Assembly (NCBI GenBank): GCA_003456035.1
Contig: DMPJ01000436.1
Span: 328 to 7,568, forward strand
Source: Planktothrix sp. UBA8402
GTDB taxonomy: Bacteria; Cyanobacteriota; Cyanobacteriia; Cyanobacteriales; Microcoleaceae
Direction of reading: 5' to 3'
DNA: 7,241 bases
Below the pieces are notes generated by a model, which had not been told where the DNA came from, searched no databases, and saw only the letters and a list, made by a program, of their open reading frames with translations. This document shows positions 5,223-7,241 of the stretch, piece by piece. Made by a program: the position numbers and the translations under genes. Position 1 is the stretch's first letter. Each line of letters starts with the position of its first letter.

Positions 5223-7241
5223 ATGAACCGCTTATTAATTAAATTTCCTTTACGATTAGTTCTAATCGTTCCTTTTATTCTACAACTATTTAGCACCGTT
5301 GGGCTGATTGGTTGGCTATCTTTCCGTACCAGTCAAACCGCCGTTGAAGAAGTTGCTCATCAACTGAGAAGTGAAATTTCTCATCGAATTGAACAGAAAT
5401 TAAATCAATTTTTAGAAGTTCCCCATTTAATCAATCAACTCAATTTAGATGCGATTAAATCCGGTTATATTGACATCAATAATATCCAACACCTAAAACA
5501 TCATTTTTGGTTACAAGTACAATCATTTAAAACCATCAATTTTATTATGTTTGGGAGTGAAAAAAAAGAATTTATCGGGGTGGGAAGATTTAATCAGTCT
5601 GGTTTATTGATGATGAAATCCAATCCATCTATTAAAGGAAGTATTCAATACCATCAACTTGATGCTCAAGGAAACCCCAAAAAATTAGTCCGAGAAACAC
5701 CAAACTTTGTGATTCGAGAGCGACCTTGGTATCAAGCGGCATTGCCAACGGATCAATCAATTTGGAGTCCAATTTTTACTTATCATGCTTATTCTGAAAT
5801 GGTTTTACCTGCTAATGTTGTAGTTAAGGATAATCAGGGAAAAGTGTTAGGAGTGTTAGCAAGTCATTTATTTCTGAATCAAATCAGTGATTTTTTAAAA
5901 CATCTAAAATTAGGGAAATCAGGACAAACATTTATTATTGAACGTTCCGGTCTAATTGTAGCAAGTTCTAGTTTAGATCACCCATTTTTGGTAGACAAAC
6001 AGGGAAAAACTCAACGAATTAAAGCTATTGAAAGTTCGGATAAAATATTGCAAAAAACAGCTATGTTTTTACTTGAATATTTCGGACAATTTAAAAGTAT
6101 TAAAACTGCACAACAATTAGATTTTATTGATCAAAACCAACGACAACTAATCCAGGTTCTTCCTTACTCCGATCAACGAGGTTTAGATTGGTTAATTGTT
6201 GTTGTTGTTCCCGAATCTGACTTTATGGAAAAGATACAACAAAATAAAGAAAAAACCATTTTTCTGTGCTTTTTGGCATTATTTATATCACTAATATTAG
6301 GAGTTTTAACTGCACGATGGATTATGAAACCAATTTTAAAATTAAATCAAGATTCTCAAAAAATTGCTCAAGGAAAATTAGAAGAAATTCAGCAAAATAT
6401 TGAATTTCAGGGAATCTATGAATTAGAGGTTTTATCCCAATCATTTAATCAAATGGTATCTCAACTTAAAGAATCCTTTGAAACCCTAGAAATTCGGGTA
6501 GAAGCACGAACATTAGAATTGAAACAAGCTAAGGAATCGGCGGAATTAGCTAATCGTGCTAAAAGCCTATTTTTAGCAAATATGAGCCATGAATTAAGAA
6601 CTCCCTTACACGCAATTTTAGGATTTACCCAATTAATGTTACGTCAATCTCGCTCCGATTCCCAACTATCAGAAAATCTGGAAATTGTGAATCGATCCGG
6701 GGAACATTTACTTAAATTAATTAATGAGATTTTAGATTTAACAAAAATTGAATCGGGAAAAACCCCAATTAATCTGAGTTATTTTAATCTATATTCTTCT
6801 CTAAAAACCTTAGAAAAAATGTTTGAGTTAAAAGCAAAATCTAAAGGAATAGATCTGATTTTTGAATTAGATCACAGCTTACCTCAATATATTAAAACCG
6901 ATGAAAGTAAATTTAGCCAAATCTTAATTAATTTATTGTCAAATGCGATTAAATTTACCTCCGCAGGTCAAGTAATATTACGAGTAATAACTAACTCTGA
7001 ATCCGATCATAAAATTGGGACTACAGAATCAGAAATAACTCTTAATTTTGAAGTAGAAGATAGCGGTTATGGGATTGCATCTGATCAACTAAATCAAGTA
7101 TTTGAAGCCTTTATGCAAACAGAAACTGGACTTAACTCTCAGCAAGGAACAGGTTTAGGATTAGCAATTAGTCGGAAATTTATCCAATTAATGGGGGGAG
7201 ATATTTCTGTTGAAAGTGAATTAGGAAAAGGCACAACCTTT
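5223..7241 (+). CDS. Cache-domain sensor histidine kinase, partial (C-terminus beyond right edge)
   Basis: This is a transmembrane two-component sensor kinase that should bind a small ligand outside the membrane and phosphorylate a response regulator, or its own receiver domain if one lies beyond the edge. It is open for 673 codons. Order: TM1 about 12-34; periplasmic double-Cache-like domain about 35-335 with the hallmark R-E-R-P-W-Y-Q-A-A (165-173), W-S-P-I-F-T and later [11 protein letters not shown]2 345-367; HAMP to about 420; a coiled-coil linker; HisKA with phospho-acceptor His456 in S-H-E-L-R-T-P; HATPase with N box Asn574, G1 box D-S-G-x-G (613-617) and G2 box G-T-G-L-G-L (642-647). 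The window ends at G-K-G-T-T-F, at the end of the ATPase domain. The ATG at 5223 has AGGT 10 nt upstream, and an in-frame TAA (5181-5183) leaves no earlier ATG. Ligand and partner are unknown. Confidence 0.95.
   Translation, partial: MNRLLIKFPLRLVLIVPFILQLFSTVGLIGWLSFRTSQTAVEEVAHQLRSEISHRIEQKLNQFLEVPHLINQLNLDAIKSGYIDINNIQHLKHHFWLQVQSFKTINFIMFGSEKKEFIGVGRFNQSGLLMMKSNPSIKGSIQYHQLDAQGNPKKLVRETPNFVIRERPWYQAALPTDQSIWSPIFTYHAYSEMVLPANVVVKDNQGKVLGVLASHLFLNQISDFLKHLKLGKSGQTFIIERSGLIVASSSLDHPFLVDKQGKTQRIKAIESSDKILQKTAMFLLEYFGQFKSIKTAQQLDFIDQNQRQLIQVLPYSDQRGLDWLIVVVVPESDFMEKIQQNKEKTIFLCFLALFISLILGVLTARWIMKPILKLNQDSQKIAQGKLEEIQQNIEFQGIYELEVLSQSFNQMVSQLKESFETLEIRVEARTLELKQAKESAELANRAKSLFLANMSHELRTPLHAILGFTQLMLRQSRSDSQLSENLEIVNRSGEHLLKLINEILDLTKIESGKTPINLSYFNLYSSLKTLEKMFELKAKSKGIDLIFELDHSLPQYIKTDESKFSQILINLLSNAIKFTSAGQVILRVITNSESDHKIGTTESEITLNFEVEDSGYGIASDQLNQVFEAFMQTETGLNSQQGTGLGLAISRKFIQLMGGDISVESELGKGTTF

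Noticed and set aside
5560..5567. Run of eight A bases in the Cache-domain coding region
   Set aside because: It could in principle cause frameshifting, but the frame continues intact on both sides and such runs are common in AT-rich genes.
6196..6209. GTT trinucleotide run in the kinase gene
   Set aside because: Four GTT codons give a Val run in a hydrophobic strand before TM2; any slippage would stay in frame, and the length is too short to suggest phase variation.

Overview
The window looks like a filamentous-type, AT-rich cyanobacterial chromosome. Three exact copies of the cyanobacterial HIP1 octamer GCGATCGC are present (1149-1156, 2053-2060, 4298-4305). The RecO, DeoC and Cache-type histidine kinase sequences are also of cyanobacterial style. 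The genus is not certain; a Planktothrix- or Microcoleus-like (Oscillatoriales) host is a guess from protein style and base composition.

Layout: five genes lie on the minus strand and one on the plus strand. Reading the minus strand in transcription order (right to left): a DNA cytosine-5 methyltransferase (5132-3828); a likely PD-(D/E)XK restriction endonuclease only 3 nt downstream (3824-3021); then, after a 72-nt gap with a good -10 box, deoC (2948-2268); recO 13 nt later (2254-1310); and, after a 130-nt gap, an MFS permease whose C-terminus runs off the left edge (1179-1). On the plus strand a membrane sensor histidine kinase starts at 5223 and runs off the right edge. Its start faces away from the methyltransferase across a 90-nt divergent intergenic region that carries two short inverted repeats.

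The genes fall into three groups. First, the methyltransferase and endonuclease form a compact, translationally linked Type II restriction-modification pair; its recognition site cannot be read from the sequence. Second, deoC and recO are housekeeping genes (deoxynucleoside catabolism and RecFOR recombinational repair) that probably share one transcript. The MFS gene may belong to that transcript or be transcribed separately. Third, the histidine kinase is a two-component sensor with a periplasmic double-Cache-like domain; its partner regulator is not in the window.

The most interesting parts are the restriction-modification pair (nuclease with a Gln-x-Lys active site variant, methyltransferase forced to use a non-ATG start) and the divergent control region, where a perfect 17-bp dyad overlaps candidate -10 elements. 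I see no RNA gene, CRISPR array, insertion sequence or clear intrinsic terminator. No intergenic stretch exceeds 130 bases, so nothing of gene size is left unexplained.
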